Part shown: positions 25,118 to 33,909 of the stretch, piece by piece
Numbering within the stretch: position 1 is the stretch's first letter
How the letters are laid out: the number at the start of each line of letters is the position of its first letter
Assembly (NCBI RefSeq): GCF_032598905.1
Contig: NZ_CP122458.1
Location: 10,255,001-10,319,000 of the forward strand
DNA from: Streptomyces sp. 11x1
Lineage (GTDB): Bacteria; Actinomycetota; Actinomycetes; Streptomycetales; Streptomycetaceae
Length of the DNA stretch: 64,000 nt
Reading direction: 5' to 3'
Program-made: the position numbers and the translations under genes
The notes under the pieces: model-generated
The model's database searches: none
The model's input: the letters and a program-made list of their open reading frames with translations, nothing else
Told to the model about the DNA's origin: nothing

Positions 25118-25553
25118 CGTCGAGCCGCTCGATGTGGGCCACGTTCTCCCGGTCGTCGGCGTCCGAGCCGGCATCGGCGGCGAACCAGGCGTCCAGGATC
25201 TCCTTGAGCAGCGGCTCGGAGGTCAGCCGCAACCCGATCACCAGCACATTGGCGTCGTTCCACCGGCGGGCGCCGTCGGCCGTGTAGGCGTCCGTGCACA
25301 GGGCCGCCCGTACACCGGGCACCTTGTTCGCGGCGATCGACGCGCCCGTGCCTGTCCAGCAGCACACGACGGCCTGGTCGGACGCGCCGGAGGCGACCTC
25401 GCGCGCCGCCGCCTCGGAGCAGACGGCCCAGCGGGGGTCGTCCCCGGCGCGCAGCGCGCCGTGCGTCACGACGTCGTGGCCCCGGCCGCGCAACTCCGCG
25501 ACGAGGAGACGCGCGAGAGGTTCGTCCATGTCGGAGGAGACGGAGATCCGCAT
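25089..25553 (-). CDS. RpiB/LacAB-family sugar-phosphate isomerase
   Basis: This 154-residue protein has family features RISVSSDMDEPLARLLVAELRGRG, VVCCWTGTGASIAANKVPGV (the catalytic-Cys region with phosphate-binding GTGAS), RAALCTDAYTADGARRWNDANVLVIGLR and a C-terminal helix. The usual N-terminal DHAG motif is changed to SDMDEP, so the substrate may differ from ribose 5-phosphate. Its 3' end overlaps the kinase gene by 29 bp. RpiB enzymes interconvert aldose and ketose phosphates in the cytosol. Confidence 0.85.
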   Translation of the reverse strand: MRISVSSDMDEPLARLLVAELRGRGHDVVTHGALRAGDDPRWAVCSEAAAREVASGASDQAVVCCWTGTGASIAANKVPGVRAALCTDAYTADGARRWNDANVLVIGLRLTSEPLLKEILDAWFAADAGSDADDRENVAHIERLDVSRGAGRTG

Positions 25554-25956
25554 GCTCCCGAGGCTACCCGGCTCCTAGGCTTGTTCTTTTCTCTTCTGAC
25601 CTCGAACGGCGTCCCGAACACAGTCACTCACCATCTCGGCAAGCCGCTGATGCTCGCCGCCGCCGTTGCCGCCGGAACCCTGGCGAATGCGGCCGTGGCC
25701 ATCGGCCTGAAGAGCCTGCGCCGCACGGCTCCGGCCACGGCGCCGAAGGGCACCGTGGGTGCCCGGCAGGCCGTACCCGTGTCCGGCTGTCCGATCCCTC
25801 CGCTCTCAGGGCCCGGCCGACCTCATGCCGCCGCGGCAGTCGGCCGGGCCCTCGGTTGAGCGGGACTCGCCGCGGCGGGATGCTGGAGGCAGCGCCCCCG
25901 GTGGGCGCGCAGCGCCGTGCTGGAAAGCGGCAGGAACGACGTCGGGGTGCACACCC
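25554..25956. other. intergenic region, no secure gene
   Basis: The region holds a T-rich patch (TTGTTCTTTTCTCTTCTGACC, listed as position 25581-25601) and a short plus-strand frame from ATG 25650. That frame would encode 69 residues with one hydrophobic segment (LAAAVAAGTLANAAVAIGL). It lacks a ribosome site and known relatives, so I do not call it. Confidence 0.35.
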
Positions 25957-28404
25957 ATGGACAACGAGCCCGACACGACCACAGGAGCAGAGGGAACAAC
26001 CGCACCCGACGACTTTGCGGTCGTCGTCGACGCCCGCGGAGTCGTCCTGGTGTGGAGCGCCGGGGCAGGCCGGCTGCTCGGGTACGAGCCCGAGGACGTG
26101 GTGGGCCGACCGGCCGCCCATCTGCGGGCCGCGAGGCTGCCCATCGCGCTGCGACGTCACCTGGCCGCCGGTGAGCCCTGGGTGAGTGACCTGGCCCTGC
26201 GGAGGCGGGACGGCGACCGGGTCACCGTGCGGCTCCGGGGCACGCCCCTGCTGGACGCGCGCGGCAGGATCCACTGGGTGGTCGGTCCGGCGGCGGTGAC
26301 CTACTCCGCCGGGCCGACGGACGCGGGATCCGCCCAGCTGTGGGACCTCACGCTCGCACAGCTTCCGCTGCCCGTTGCCATCTACGACAGCGAGGCCCGG
26401 TTCGTCACCTGCAACCAGGTCATGAGCCAGGCCATGGGGCTGAACCCGGAGGAGATGGGCGGGAAGACGCTGTGGGAGATCTACCCCACCCCACCCCTGG
26501 ACGAGATAGACCGGCTCCAGCACCAGGTCGTACGCACCGGCGAGATGATCTTCCGCGAGGAGCAGCCCTTCCGCGCCTCCGGTGAGGTCCGCGACCACGC
26601 GTGGTCGCTGTTCCTGTCCCCGGTGAAGGACAGGGCGGGCGCCGTGCTCGGACTGTCGGCCCTGGTCATCGACATCACCGAGCAGTACTGGGCCCGCCGG
26701 CGCCTGGCCGTGCTGAACGACGCCAGCGTGCGCATCGGCAGCACCCTCGACGTGACCCGGACCGCCGAGGAGCTGGCCGAGGTGGCGGTGACGGGGTTCG
26801 CCGACTTCGCCACCGTCGATCTGCTGGAGTCGGTCGTCCAGGGCCACGAGCCGCAGCCCGTGCCCCCGGACGCGTCGGTCGTCTGCCGCCGCACCGCGCA
26901 GCGGTCGGTGCTCCGTGGATGCCCGGAAGCCGTGGTCGCGACCGGCGACACCGACATCCACCCGCCGGGCTCCCCACCGGCCCAGGCCCTGATCACCGGC
27001 CGGGGCAGCCACCACAGCGCGGGCGACCCGCTGCTGCGTGCGTGGACGGCGGCCGTGCCGGGCCGCGCGGAGAACATACGGCGATTCAAGATCCACTCGC
27101 TGTTGATGGTGCCGCTCCGGGCCCGCGGCGTCACCCTGGGCGTGATGCAGCTGATGCGCCACCGCACCGAGGACGCCTTCGGTCAGGACGATCTGGTGCT
27201 CGCCGAGGAGATCGCCGCGAGAGCGGCCGTGAGCATCGACAACGCCCGCCGCTACACCCGTGAGCGCCGGACCGCGCTCGCCCTCCAGCGGAGTCTGCTG
27301 CCGGAGCGGCTGCCCGAGGTGGAGGCCGTGGACCTCGCCTACCGCTATCTGCCGGCCGGCCCGGGGGACGAGATCGGCGGGGACTGGTTCGATGTGATCT
27401 CCCTGTCCGGGGGACGGGTGGCGCTGGTGGTGGGCGACGTGGTGGGCCACGGTGTGCACGCCTCGGCCACGATGGGGCGGCTGCGCTCCGCGGTACGGAC
27501 CCTCGCCGACGCCGACTTCACGCCCGACGAGCTGCTCACCCGCCTGGACGACCTGGTCATCCGCCTCGACCGGGAGGAGGGTCCGGACGCGCGACGCGCG
27601 ACGGAGGAAGCCTCGGGCGAGGTCGGGGCCACCTGCCTCTACGCCGTCTACGACCCCGTCGCCGGTGTGTGCGACCTGGCGCGGGCCGGCCACCCGCCCC
27701 CCGTTCTGCTGCGCCCCGACGGCACGGCGGAGATTCTGGACCTGCCCCCCGGGCCACCGCTCGGCCTGGGCGGACTGCCCTTCGAGGCAGCCCGCGTCGA
27801 CATGAGCGAGGGCAGCATGCTCGCCCTCTACACCGACGGCCTCGTCGAGGCTCCTGGTCGTGATGTCGACGTCGGACTCGACCTGCTCGCTGAGGCGCTG
27901 CGCTGCCCGGCCAGCGACCTGGAGGGGACCTGCGACGAGGTACTGCGCAAGGTGCAGCCCGACCCCCCGGCCGACGACATCGTCCTGCTCCTGGCCCGGA
28001 CCGCCACGCTCGGCGCCGACCGGGTACGCACCTGGGAGCTGCCCATGGACCCTGCGGCCGTCGCGGGGGCACGCCGGGAGACCGGCGAGCAACTCGATGC
28101 CTGGGGACTGGCCGAGCTCGACTTCTCCACCGAGCTGATCGTCAGCGAGCTGGTCACCAACGCGATGCGTTATGGCAACGCCCCCATCCGGCTGCGGCTC
28201 ATCCGCGCCGACGCCCTCGTCTGCGAGGTCTCCGACGGCGGCAGCGCCGCCCCGCACCTGCGACGTGCCCGCGTCTTCGACGAGGGTGGACGCGGACTGC
28301 TGCTCGTCGCCCAGATCGCCGAGCGCTGGGGCAGCCGCCAGACCTCCGTCGGCAAGACGATCTGGGCCGAGCAGCCCCTGCCGGGCACCGAGACCCCCAT
28401 CTGA
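25957..28404 (+). CDS. PAS-PAS-GAF-SpoIIE phosphatase with C-terminal HATPase (RsbU/RsbW-like)
   Basis: This 815-residue soluble signalling protein has five parts. A PAS domain lies at about 22-110 (DFAVVVDARGVVLVWSAGAG), and a second at about 130-250 (QLPLPVAIYDSEARFVTCNQ). A GAF domain follows (about 255-440; SLLMVPLRARGVTLGVMQLM). The PP2C-type SpoIIE phosphatase (about 450-680) carries the Asp metal sites GDEIGGDWFD, VVGDVVGHG, LYTDGLVE and ADDIVLLL. The last part is an anti-sigma-type HATPase (about 690-810; LIVSELVTNAMRYG, DEGGRGLLLVAQIAERWG). Such proteins dephosphorylate and rephosphorylate anti-sigma-factor antagonists in response to a bound ligand. No partner genes are adjacent. The ATG was chosen at the start of the acidic N-terminus. 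Confidence 0.92.
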   Translation: MDNEPDTTTGAEGTTAPDDFAVVVDARGVVLVWSAGAGRLLGYEPEDVVGRPAAHLRAARLPIALRRHLAAGEPWVSDLALRRRDGDRVTVRLRGTPLLDARGRIHWVVGPAAVTYSAGPTDAGSAQLWDLTLAQLPLPVAIYDSEARFVTCNQVMSQAMGLNPEEMGGKTLWEIYPTPPLDEIDRLQHQVVRTGEMIFREEQPFRASGEVRDHAWSLFLSPVKDRAGAVLGLSALVIDITEQYWARRRLAVLNDASVRIGSTLDVTRTAEELAEVAVTGFADFATVDLLESVVQGHEPQPVPPDASVVCRRTAQRSVLRGCPEAVVATGDTDIHPPGSPPAQALITGRGSHHSAGDPLLRAWTAAVPGRAENIRRFKIHSLLMVPLRARGVTLGVMQLMRHRTEDAFGQDDLVLAEEIAARAAVSIDNARRYTRERRTALALQRSLLPERLPEVEAVDLAYRYLPAGPGDEIGGDWFDVISLSGGRVALVVGDVVGHGVHASATMGRLRSAVRTLADADFTPDELLTRLDDLVIRLDREEGPDARRATEEASGEVGATCLYAVYDPVAGVCDLARAGHPPPVLLRPDGTAEILDLPPGPPLGLGGLPFEAARVDMSEGSMLALYTDGLVEAPGRDVDVGLDLLAEALRCPASDLEGTCDEVLRKVQPDPPADDIVLLLARTATLGADRVRTWELPMDPAAVAGARRETGEQLDAWGLAELDFSTELIVSELVTNAMRYGNAPIRLRLIRADALVCEVSDGGSAAPHLRRARVFDEGGRGLLLVAQIAERWGSRQTSVGKTIWAEQPLPGTETPI

Positions 28405-28438
28405 CGGACGGCCGGTGGGCTTCCGGTCCTGAAGGTCG

Positions 28439-28725
28439 TCAGTCGGCGCTGAGGGGGACCTGTAGTCGTACGCGGTAGCCGCCTTCGGTGGTGGGGCCTG
28501 CGTTGAGGGTGCCGTGGAGGATGCCGGCTCGTTCTCGTAGTCCGACGAACCCTTGTCGTGATCCGGTGAGGTAGGCGTGGGTGCCGCTGGATTCGACGAG
28601 TTTGTGGAGGTCGGTGATGGTGGGTTGGGGGGAGTTAGGTGGAGTTGCGGCCGGAGGCGTGGAGCACGGTGACCATGGTGCGGAGTTCGTCCAGGGTGGT
28701 GACGCTCAGGGAGCGGATGTGATGA
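28439..28725 (-). pseudogene. remnant of a two-component sensor histidine kinase (C-terminal part)
   Basis: The last 57 codons read cleanly on the minus strand as LHKLVESSGTHAYLTG, GFVGLRERAGILHGTLNAGP and GGYRVRLQVPLSAD, then stop. This is the G-box end of a HATPase of NarL-type kinases. Upstream, in another frame, is HHIRSLSVTTLDELRTMVTV, ending at a stop near 28635. The rest of the kinase is gone. It is a truncated and frameshifted relic directly after the SpoIIE gene. Confidence 0.7.
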
Positions 28726-28889
28726 TCGGCTGCGGTGCCGCGTTGGTCGCCGCGGCGGTCGCCGTGTGCATCCCCGGCGCACGGGCCGCCGCCGACTCCG
28801 GCCCGGAGGACCGGGAGACGAGCACGGTGGTGGCGCCGGCTTCCGCCACCTGAGAGGGCCGGGGCGGACGGGGAGGGACGTCCGGCGTG

Positions 28890-29527
28890 GTCAGCCCGTG
28901 CGGCACAGCAGGGCGGAGAGGGCGAGGCGGGAGGAGGAGGCCCAGTCCGCAGACCTGGGCAACGTCCTGCGGGCGGAAGGGGAGCCGAGCACGGCCGCCG
29001 CCGCCATCGCCGTCGCGGCCGGGGGTGTCAGCGCGTCGAGTTCGGCGATCAGCGGTTTCGCCTCGCGCAGCAGTCCGTCGATGTCGGTGCCGGGCCGGTC
29101 GGGCCAGTGGCCGGGACGCCAGTCCGCCGCGACGAGCAGGCGCAGCAGGAGCGGATTGCCCTCCGCGGCGGCGCACACCTGACCCGCGAACTCCCGCAGC
29201 GCGGCGGGCTCGTGCGCGTGCGGCACGCGACTCTCGGACACGGGCCGGTCGGCGAGCAGGGCGGCGGCCGCCTCCGCGTCGAGGGGACCCGGTTCGATCC
29301 GCGTCACCGTGCCGGCGCGGACCCCGTCCTCCAAGGCCTCCCGCAGCTCGGGCGGGGTCTGCCGGGGCCGGTGGGCGAGCGCGAGCACGAACGGGCCGGG
29401 CACCACGAAACGGACCAGCCGGACGAGCGCCGCCGTCGACACGGATCGCATCCGTGCACGTCGTCCAGCACCAGGACACCACCGGCGGCCCAGCGGGCGG
29501 GCCGGTCGCGGAACTCGGCGAACGCTG
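28890..29527 (-). pseudogene. remnant of a LAL/AAA-type regulator (LuxR large-ATPase family)
   Basis: The minus strand holds a Walker-B region (RWAAGGVLVLDDVHGCDP), then after a frame change near 29450 AALVRLVRFVVPGPFVLALA, EAAAALLADRPVSESRVP and CAAAEGNPLLLRLLVAADWR. A further change brings in GSPFRPQDVAQVCGLGL. These are consecutive pieces of the NB-ARC/AAA region of LAL regulators. Walker A and the LuxR DNA-binding end are absent. The remnant abuts the DyP-peroxidase remnant head to head at 29527-29531, suggesting a deletion junction there. Confidence 0.65.
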
Positions 29528-29530
29528 CGG

Positions 29531-30349
29531 GCGGTGGGCTTCTCCAGCCCCGACGGATCCCTGGGCTGTGTCGCCGGGATCGGTGCCGACGCCTGGGACC
29601 GGCTCCTCGGCACGCCCCACCCCGCCGCCCTGCACCCCTTCCCGCAGCTGGAGGGCCCCGGCACCGGGCCGCGTCCACCCCGGGCGACCTGCTCTTCCAC
29701 ATCCGGGCGGCACGCGTGGACCTCTGCTTCGCGCTGGCTGCCGAGATCATGCGGCAACTGCGCGGCGCGGTCGCCGTGGAGGACGAGGTCCAGGCCTTCG
29801 CGTCCTTCGACTCCCGCAATCTCCTCGGCTTCGTCGACGGCACCGAGAACCCGGTCGGGCGCCTGGCCGCCGACGCGGTGCTGGTCGGTGTCGAGGATCC
29901 CGGCCTCCGGGGCGGCAGCTATGTGCTTGTGCAGAAGTACCTGCATGACGTCGAGTCCTGGGAGAAGCTGCCCGTCGAGGCCCAGGAGAAGGTCATCGGC
30001 CGGACCAAGCTGACCAATCTGGAACTGGACGTGGAGGGTTCGCACGTCGACGTCAACACCCTCCTCGGACCGGACGGCACGGAGCAGCGCATACTGCGCG
30101 CCGCGATGCCGTTCGGCAGGCCCGGACAGGGCGAGTTCGGCACGTACTTCATCGCCTATGCCCGCGAGCCCTCGGTCCCCGAGGCGATGCTGCGCAGGAT
30201 GTTCCTCGGCGAACCGCCGAACGGTCACGACCGGATCCTGGACTTCTCCCGGGCCGTGACCGGAACCATGTTCTTCGTGCCCTCGGCGGACTTCCTGCGC
30301 ACCATCCCGGCCCGTCGCCCACCGATCTGGCCCGTCGCCCACCGATCTG
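29531..30349 (+). pseudogene. DyP-type (YfeX-like) heme peroxidase, truncated and frameshifted
   Basis: The sequence begins inside the protein: AVGFSSPDGSLGCVAGIGAD and AWDRLLGTPHPAALHPFPQL in one frame. From about 29675 a second frame continues with TPGDLLFHIRAARVDLCFAL, LLGFVDGTENPVG (the conserved GXXDG heme-pocket motif), GGSYVLVQKYLHD, NTLLGPDGTEQRILRAAMPF and GEFGTYFIAYA. The first ~45-70 residues are missing. The original stop codon has been displaced by the 20-bp duplication at 30310-30349, so the frame runs on to 30510 into the amidohydrolase gene. DyP peroxidases oxidise dyes and other aromatic donors; this copy should be inactive. Confidence 0.8.
30310..30349. repeat. 20-bp tandem duplication
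   Basis: GCCCGTCGCCCACCGATCTG occurs twice head to tail without mismatch. In a single-copy state the peroxidase frame would end ...ATC TGA; the duplication changes that codon to TGG and moves TGA out of frame. Confidence 0.9.
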
Positions 30350-30388
30350 ACCCAGCGTCCGCCGATCCGACCGGGGCTCACCGAGCCG

Positions 30389-31960
30389 TCAGTACACGTC
30401 CTCGCCCTCGACGAACGTCCGCACCACCTCGATGTCCCCGATCCGGGACACGTCCACCCGGCGCGGATCGTCTCCCAGCGCGACGAGGTCGGCCCGCCTG
30501 CCGGGGGTGATGCTGCCCGCGTCGCCGTCCCAGTGGCAGGCGCGGGCGGCCTCGACGGTGTACGCGCGCAGCGCCTCCTCGACCGTGATCGCCTCGCCGG
30601 GGCCGATGAGGCGGCCGGACTCCGAGGCCCGCTCCACCATGAACTGGATCGCTCGCAGCGGGGCGCCGTTCGCGACCGGGCGGTCGGAGCTGCCGGCGAC
30701 CCGGACACCGTGGTCGAGGAAGCCCCGGCCCCGGTACAGCCAGCCAGCCCGGTCCTCGCCCATGATCGTCGCGTAGTCGTCGCCGTAGTAGCGCAGGAAG
30801 CTCGGCTGGATGACGACGGTGACCCCCAGCGCGGCCAGCCGGGGCAGTTGGTCGGGGCGGACCAGCCCGGCGTGCTCGACGCGATGGCGCGCCTCCGGGC
30901 GGGGGCTCAGCTTCCGGGCCTTCTCCAGCGCGTCCAGGGCAACGTCCAGGGCCCGGTCGCCGATCGCGTGCACGGCCAGCTGCCAGCCCGCGAGGTGTCC
31001 CTCGACGATCGTGCTCTCCAGGACCTCGGGCTCGTGCATGAGCTGACCGGAACCGCCGGGGCCTGCGGGTGTCAGGTACGGGCTGGTGAGGGCCGCCGTA
31101 CGGGCCATCATGCCGCCGTCGGTGAAGATCTTGAGCGAGCCCAGTGAGAGGGCGCCCTCGCCGAAGCCCGTGCGCAGGCCGAGGTCGATCGCCCGGCTCG
31201 TGGTGTCCTCGGCGTCCGCGCGGACCGGGCGCAGCGCGTCGGCGGCCACCATCAGCCGTACCCGCAGCGGCAGCCGGCCCGACTCGTGGGCGAGCTGGTA
31301 CGCGGCGCCCTCGATGGGGCTGTGCCCGAACAGCCGTGCCCCGACGCCCGCTTCGGCGCACCCCGTGATGCCCTCGGAACGGCAGACGCGGGCGGCGTGC
31401 TCGATCGCCGTCGCCAGTTCGGCGAGCGAGTGCGGCGGCCGGGAGCGCAGCGCGGCCCCCATGGCGCCCTCCGCGAGGAAGCCGTCCGGCCGTGCCACCT
31501 CCGCCGGAAGCCCCGCGAGGACCGCCGAGTTGACGAGGCAGGCGTGCCCGGAGAGGTGACCCAGGTATACCTTGCGGCCGGCGCTGACGGTGTCGAGGTC
31601 GCGCGCCGTGAGCGGGCGGTCGAGGGTGCGCTGGTCGTAGCCGCCGAAGTCCACCCAGCCGCCGGCCGGGGCCTCGGCCACCGCCTCCGCGACCACCCGG
31701 AGCACGTCGTCGGCGCGCCGACTCGGCGCGACACCGGGCGCCTTGGCCTTCAGGCCCGCCCACGCCAGGTGCACATGGGCGTCGACGAAGCCGGGGAGCA
31801 CGGTGGCGCCGTCCAGGTCCAGCGTCCGCCGCGCCGGAAGGTCCGCCACGTCCTCGTCCAGACCGACGACGCGCCCCCGCCAGATCCCGAGCTCCCGGGC
31901 GGCCGGGCGGTCCGGATCCATCGTGACGATGCGGGCGTTGGTGATCCTGGTGCTGAGCAC
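30389..31960 (-). CDS. amidohydrolase family 3 (YtcJ-like) metal-dependent hydrolase
   Basis: This 523-residue protein starts at GTG 31960, preceded by GGAAGGA. The small beta-sandwich composite domain (STRITNARIVTMDPDRPAA, and the C-terminal ITPGRRADLVALGDDPRR) encloses a TIM barrel. Metal ligands are LPGFVDAHVHLAWAG (HxH, about 65), the Lys region SLKIFTDGGMM, WQLAVHAIGDRALD, EARHRVEHAGL and GSSDRPV (final Asp). The length and HIGD-type motif match YtcJ/NfdA-like N-acyl or formamide hydrolases. The natural substrate is unknown. It sits beside the siderophore locus but lacks its own iron box on this side. Confidence 0.88.
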   Translation of the reverse strand: MLSTRITNARIVTMDPDRPAARELGIWRGRVVGLDEDVADLPARRTLDLDGATVLPGFVDAHVHLAWAGLKAKAPGVAPSRRADDVLRVVAEAVAEAPAGGWVDFGGYDQRTLDRPLTARDLDTVSAGRKVYLGHLSGHACLVNSAVLAGLPAEVARPDGFLAEGAMGAALRSRPPHSLAELATAIEHAARVCRSEGITGCAEAGVGARLFGHSPIEGAAYQLAHESGRLPLRVRLMVAADALRPVRADAEDTTSRAIDLGLRTGFGEGALSLGSLKIFTDGGMMARTAALTSPYLTPAGPGGSGQLMHEPEVLESTIVEGHLAGWQLAVHAIGDRALDVALDALEKARKLSPRPEARHRVEHAGLVRPDQLPRLAALGVTVVIQPSFLRYYGDDYATIMGEDRAGWLYRGRGFLDHGVRVAGSSDRPVANGAPLRAIQFMVERASESGRLIGPGEAITVEEALRAYTVEAARACHWDGDAGSITPGRRADLVALGDDPRRVDVSRIGDIEVVRTFVEGEDVY

Positions 31961-32120
31961 GGACGGGTCCTTCCGGTCGGGGCGGTGCGCCCTGTGTGTT
32001 CTTGTGTCGGTGAAGTGGCTTGATATGTCTACGAGGTGACGGTCGGTTCGGCCAATGTCCCTGCGTTCGGGAGGCTGCTCAGGTCTCGAAGACGTCTCGG
32101 GGCTGGTCCAGGAAGACAAA

Positions 32121-32139
32121 TGTAGTTAGCCTTACCTAA
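32121..32139. promoter_or_regulatory. iron box (DmdR1/IdeR-type) upstream of the ABC exporter operon
   Basis: TGTAGTTAGCCTTACCTAA matches the consensus TTAGGTTAGGCTCACCTAA at 14 of 19 positions, 49 bp before the exporter start. It predicts repression in iron-replete cells. Confidence 0.8.
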
Positions 32140-32187
32140 GTTTTCTTGTACGTCTCCTGTGTTGGCGAAACCGGTCCGGAGTGTTGC

Positions 32188-33909
32188 GTGAGAAAAGCGG
32201 ACCCACCGGGACGGAACGTCCTGTGGCGTGCGGTCGGCGGACAGCGTCGGGACGTCCTGCTCGGCTCGGTCCTGGGGATGGGACACCAGACGGGCGAGGC
32301 CCTGGTGCCGGTGCTCATCGGACTGGCCATCGAACGCGGGGTCGTGGACGGCGACATCCCCGGACTGCTGCTGTGGCTGCTCGTCCTGGCCGCCGTGTAC
32401 GTCGGGCTCTCCTTCAGCTTCCGGTTCAGCGCGCGGGCCGGTGAACGTGCCGCCGTCACCGCCGCGCACCACCTCCGGACCGCGCTCGTCGGCCGAGTCC
32501 TCGCCCCCGAGGGCGGCGCCGAACAGGGAAGGCTGTCCGGCGAGTTGACGAGCATCGCCACCGAGGACGCCAAGCGGGTCGGCGCCGTCGCCATGGCCCT
32601 CATCGTCGCCTGCGCGGCCACCGCCGGGCTCGTGGTCAGCGCGGTCGCCCTGCTGCGCGTCTCGCTCGTCCTCGGCCTGCTCGTCCTCCTGGGCACCCCC
32701 CTGCTGCTGTGGCTGGGACACCTGTTGAGCAAGCCCCTGGAACGGCGCAGCGAGACCGAACAGGACCGCGCCGCACAGGCCTCCGGTGTCGCCGCCGACC
32801 TGGTGGCCGGACTGCGCGTCCTCAAGGGCATCGGTGCCGAGCAGGCGGCCGTCGCCCGCTACCGGCGCGTCAGCCAGGACTCCCTCGCCGCGACCCTGCG
32901 CGCCGCCCGCGCCGAGGCCTGGCAGAACGGCGTCGTCACCATCCTCACCGGCGCCTTCATCGCCCTGGTCGCCCTCGTCGGCGGACGGCTCGCCGCACGC
33001 GGTGACATCGGCCTCGGCGAACTCGTCTCCTCCGTGGGGCTCGCCCTGTTCATCGTCGGCCCGCTCTCCGAGTTCGCGTGGATCAACACCGAACTCGCGC
33101 AGGGCCGCGCCTCCGCCGCCCGTATCGCCGAGGTGCTGGACGCCCCCGGGGCCGTACCCGCGCAGGGCCCCGCCGAGGCCCTCCCGGCGGCCGACGTCGA
33201 GGGACGGCTGACCCTGCGCGGCCTCACCCACGGCCCCCTGCGCGGGGTCGACCTCGACATCGCCCCCGGCGAGACCGTCGGCGTCGCCACCACCGACCCC
33301 GCCGACGCGACGGCGCTGCTGCGCTGCCTCGGCCGCCACACCGACCCCGACGACGGCTCCGTGGAACTGGACGGCACCGCGCTGACCGCGCTCGGACCGG
33401 ACGCCGTCCGCGCCGCGATGCTCGTCGCCGAGCACGACGCCGACCTGTTCGAGGGCACGGTTCTGGACAACGTGACGGCGGCGATCGGCATCACGGCGCC
33501 GACGCCCGCGACGGTGGCCGTCACCGCCGCCATGGCCGCCTCCGGCACTGACGAGGTCGCCCGCGCGCTGCCCGACGGCGTGCACACCGCCGTCACCGCG
33601 CGCGGCCGTTCACTCTCCGGCGGCCAACGCCAGCGCGTGGCCCTGGCTCGCGCCCTGGCCGCCGACGCGCCGGTCCTCGTCGTGCACGAACCGGCGACCG
33701 CCGTCGACGCCGTCACCGAGAGCCGCATCGCCGCCGGCATCCGGGACGTCCGCGGCGGACGCACCACGCTCCTGGTGACCAACAGCCCCGCCCTGCTCGC
33801 CGTCACCGACCGTGTCGTCCTCCTCCACGAAGGCCGGGTCACCGCGACCGGCGACCACGAACGCCTCGTCCACGAGTGCGCCGACTACCGGACGGCGGTC
33901 CTCACATGA
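32188..33909 (+). CDS. ABC exporter half-transporter with degenerate ATP site (siderophore export)
   Basis: This 573-residue protein has six membrane helices (about 25-320) and an ATPase domain (about 345-573). The ATPase keeps a perfect signature LSGGQRQRVALARAL (about 476). Its Walker A has become GVATTDPADATAL (about 361, no Gly-Lys-Ser/Thr), Walker B reads VLVVHEPATAVD (Asp to His) and the H-loop His is Asn (LVTNSPALL, about 531). It can therefore not bind ATP normally and must pair with the next gene product, whose defects are complementary. GTG 32188 follows CGGAG at seven bases. The stop overlaps the next start (ATGA), so the two are coupled. It corresponds to one of the two exporter genes of coelichelin-type clusters. 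Confidence 0.88.
   Translation: MRKADPPGRNVLWRAVGGQRRDVLLGSVLGMGHQTGEALVPVLIGLAIERGVVDGDIPGLLLWLLVLAAVYVGLSFSFRFSARAGERAAVTAAHHLRTALVGRVLAPEGGAEQGRLSGELTSIATEDAKRVGAVAMALIVACAATAGLVVSAVALLRVSLVLGLLVLLGTPLLLWLGHLLSKPLERRSETEQDRAAQASGVAADLVAGLRVLKGIGAEQAAVARYRRVSQDSLAATLRAARAEAWQNGVVTILTGAFIALVALVGGRLAARGDIGLGELVSSVGLALFIVGPLSEFAWINTELAQGRASAARIAEVLDAPGAVPAQGPAEALPAADVEGRLTLRGLTHGPLRGVDLDIAPGETVGVATTDPADATALLRCLGRHTDPDDGSVELDGTALTALGPDAVRAAMLVAEHDADLFEGTVLDNVTAAIGITAPTPATVAVTAAMAASGTDEVARALPDGVHTAVTARGRSLSGGQRQRVALARALAADAPVLVVHEPATAVDAVTESRIAAGIRDVRGGRTTLLVTNSPALLAVTDRVVLLHEGRVTATGDHERLVHECADYRTAVLT

Noticed and set aside
25650..25859. Possible 69-residue hydrophobic small protein
   Set aside because: No ribosome site, no recognisable relatives and a Pro/Ala-rich tail typical of chance frames.
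25624..28782. 1,052-codon minus-strand frame opposite the SpoIIE gene
   Set aside because: No motifs along most of it. Only its end overlaps the histidine-kinase remnant, which uses a different frame.
28719..28853. Short plus-strand frame with signal-peptide look (CGAALVAAAVAVCIPGA)
   Set aside because: It lies within decayed sequence between two pseudogenes and has no ribosome site; probably accidental.
28439..30350. Insertion sequence as the cause of the pseudogene cluster
   Set aside because: No transposase fragment, terminal inverted repeats or target duplication could be found around the junctions.
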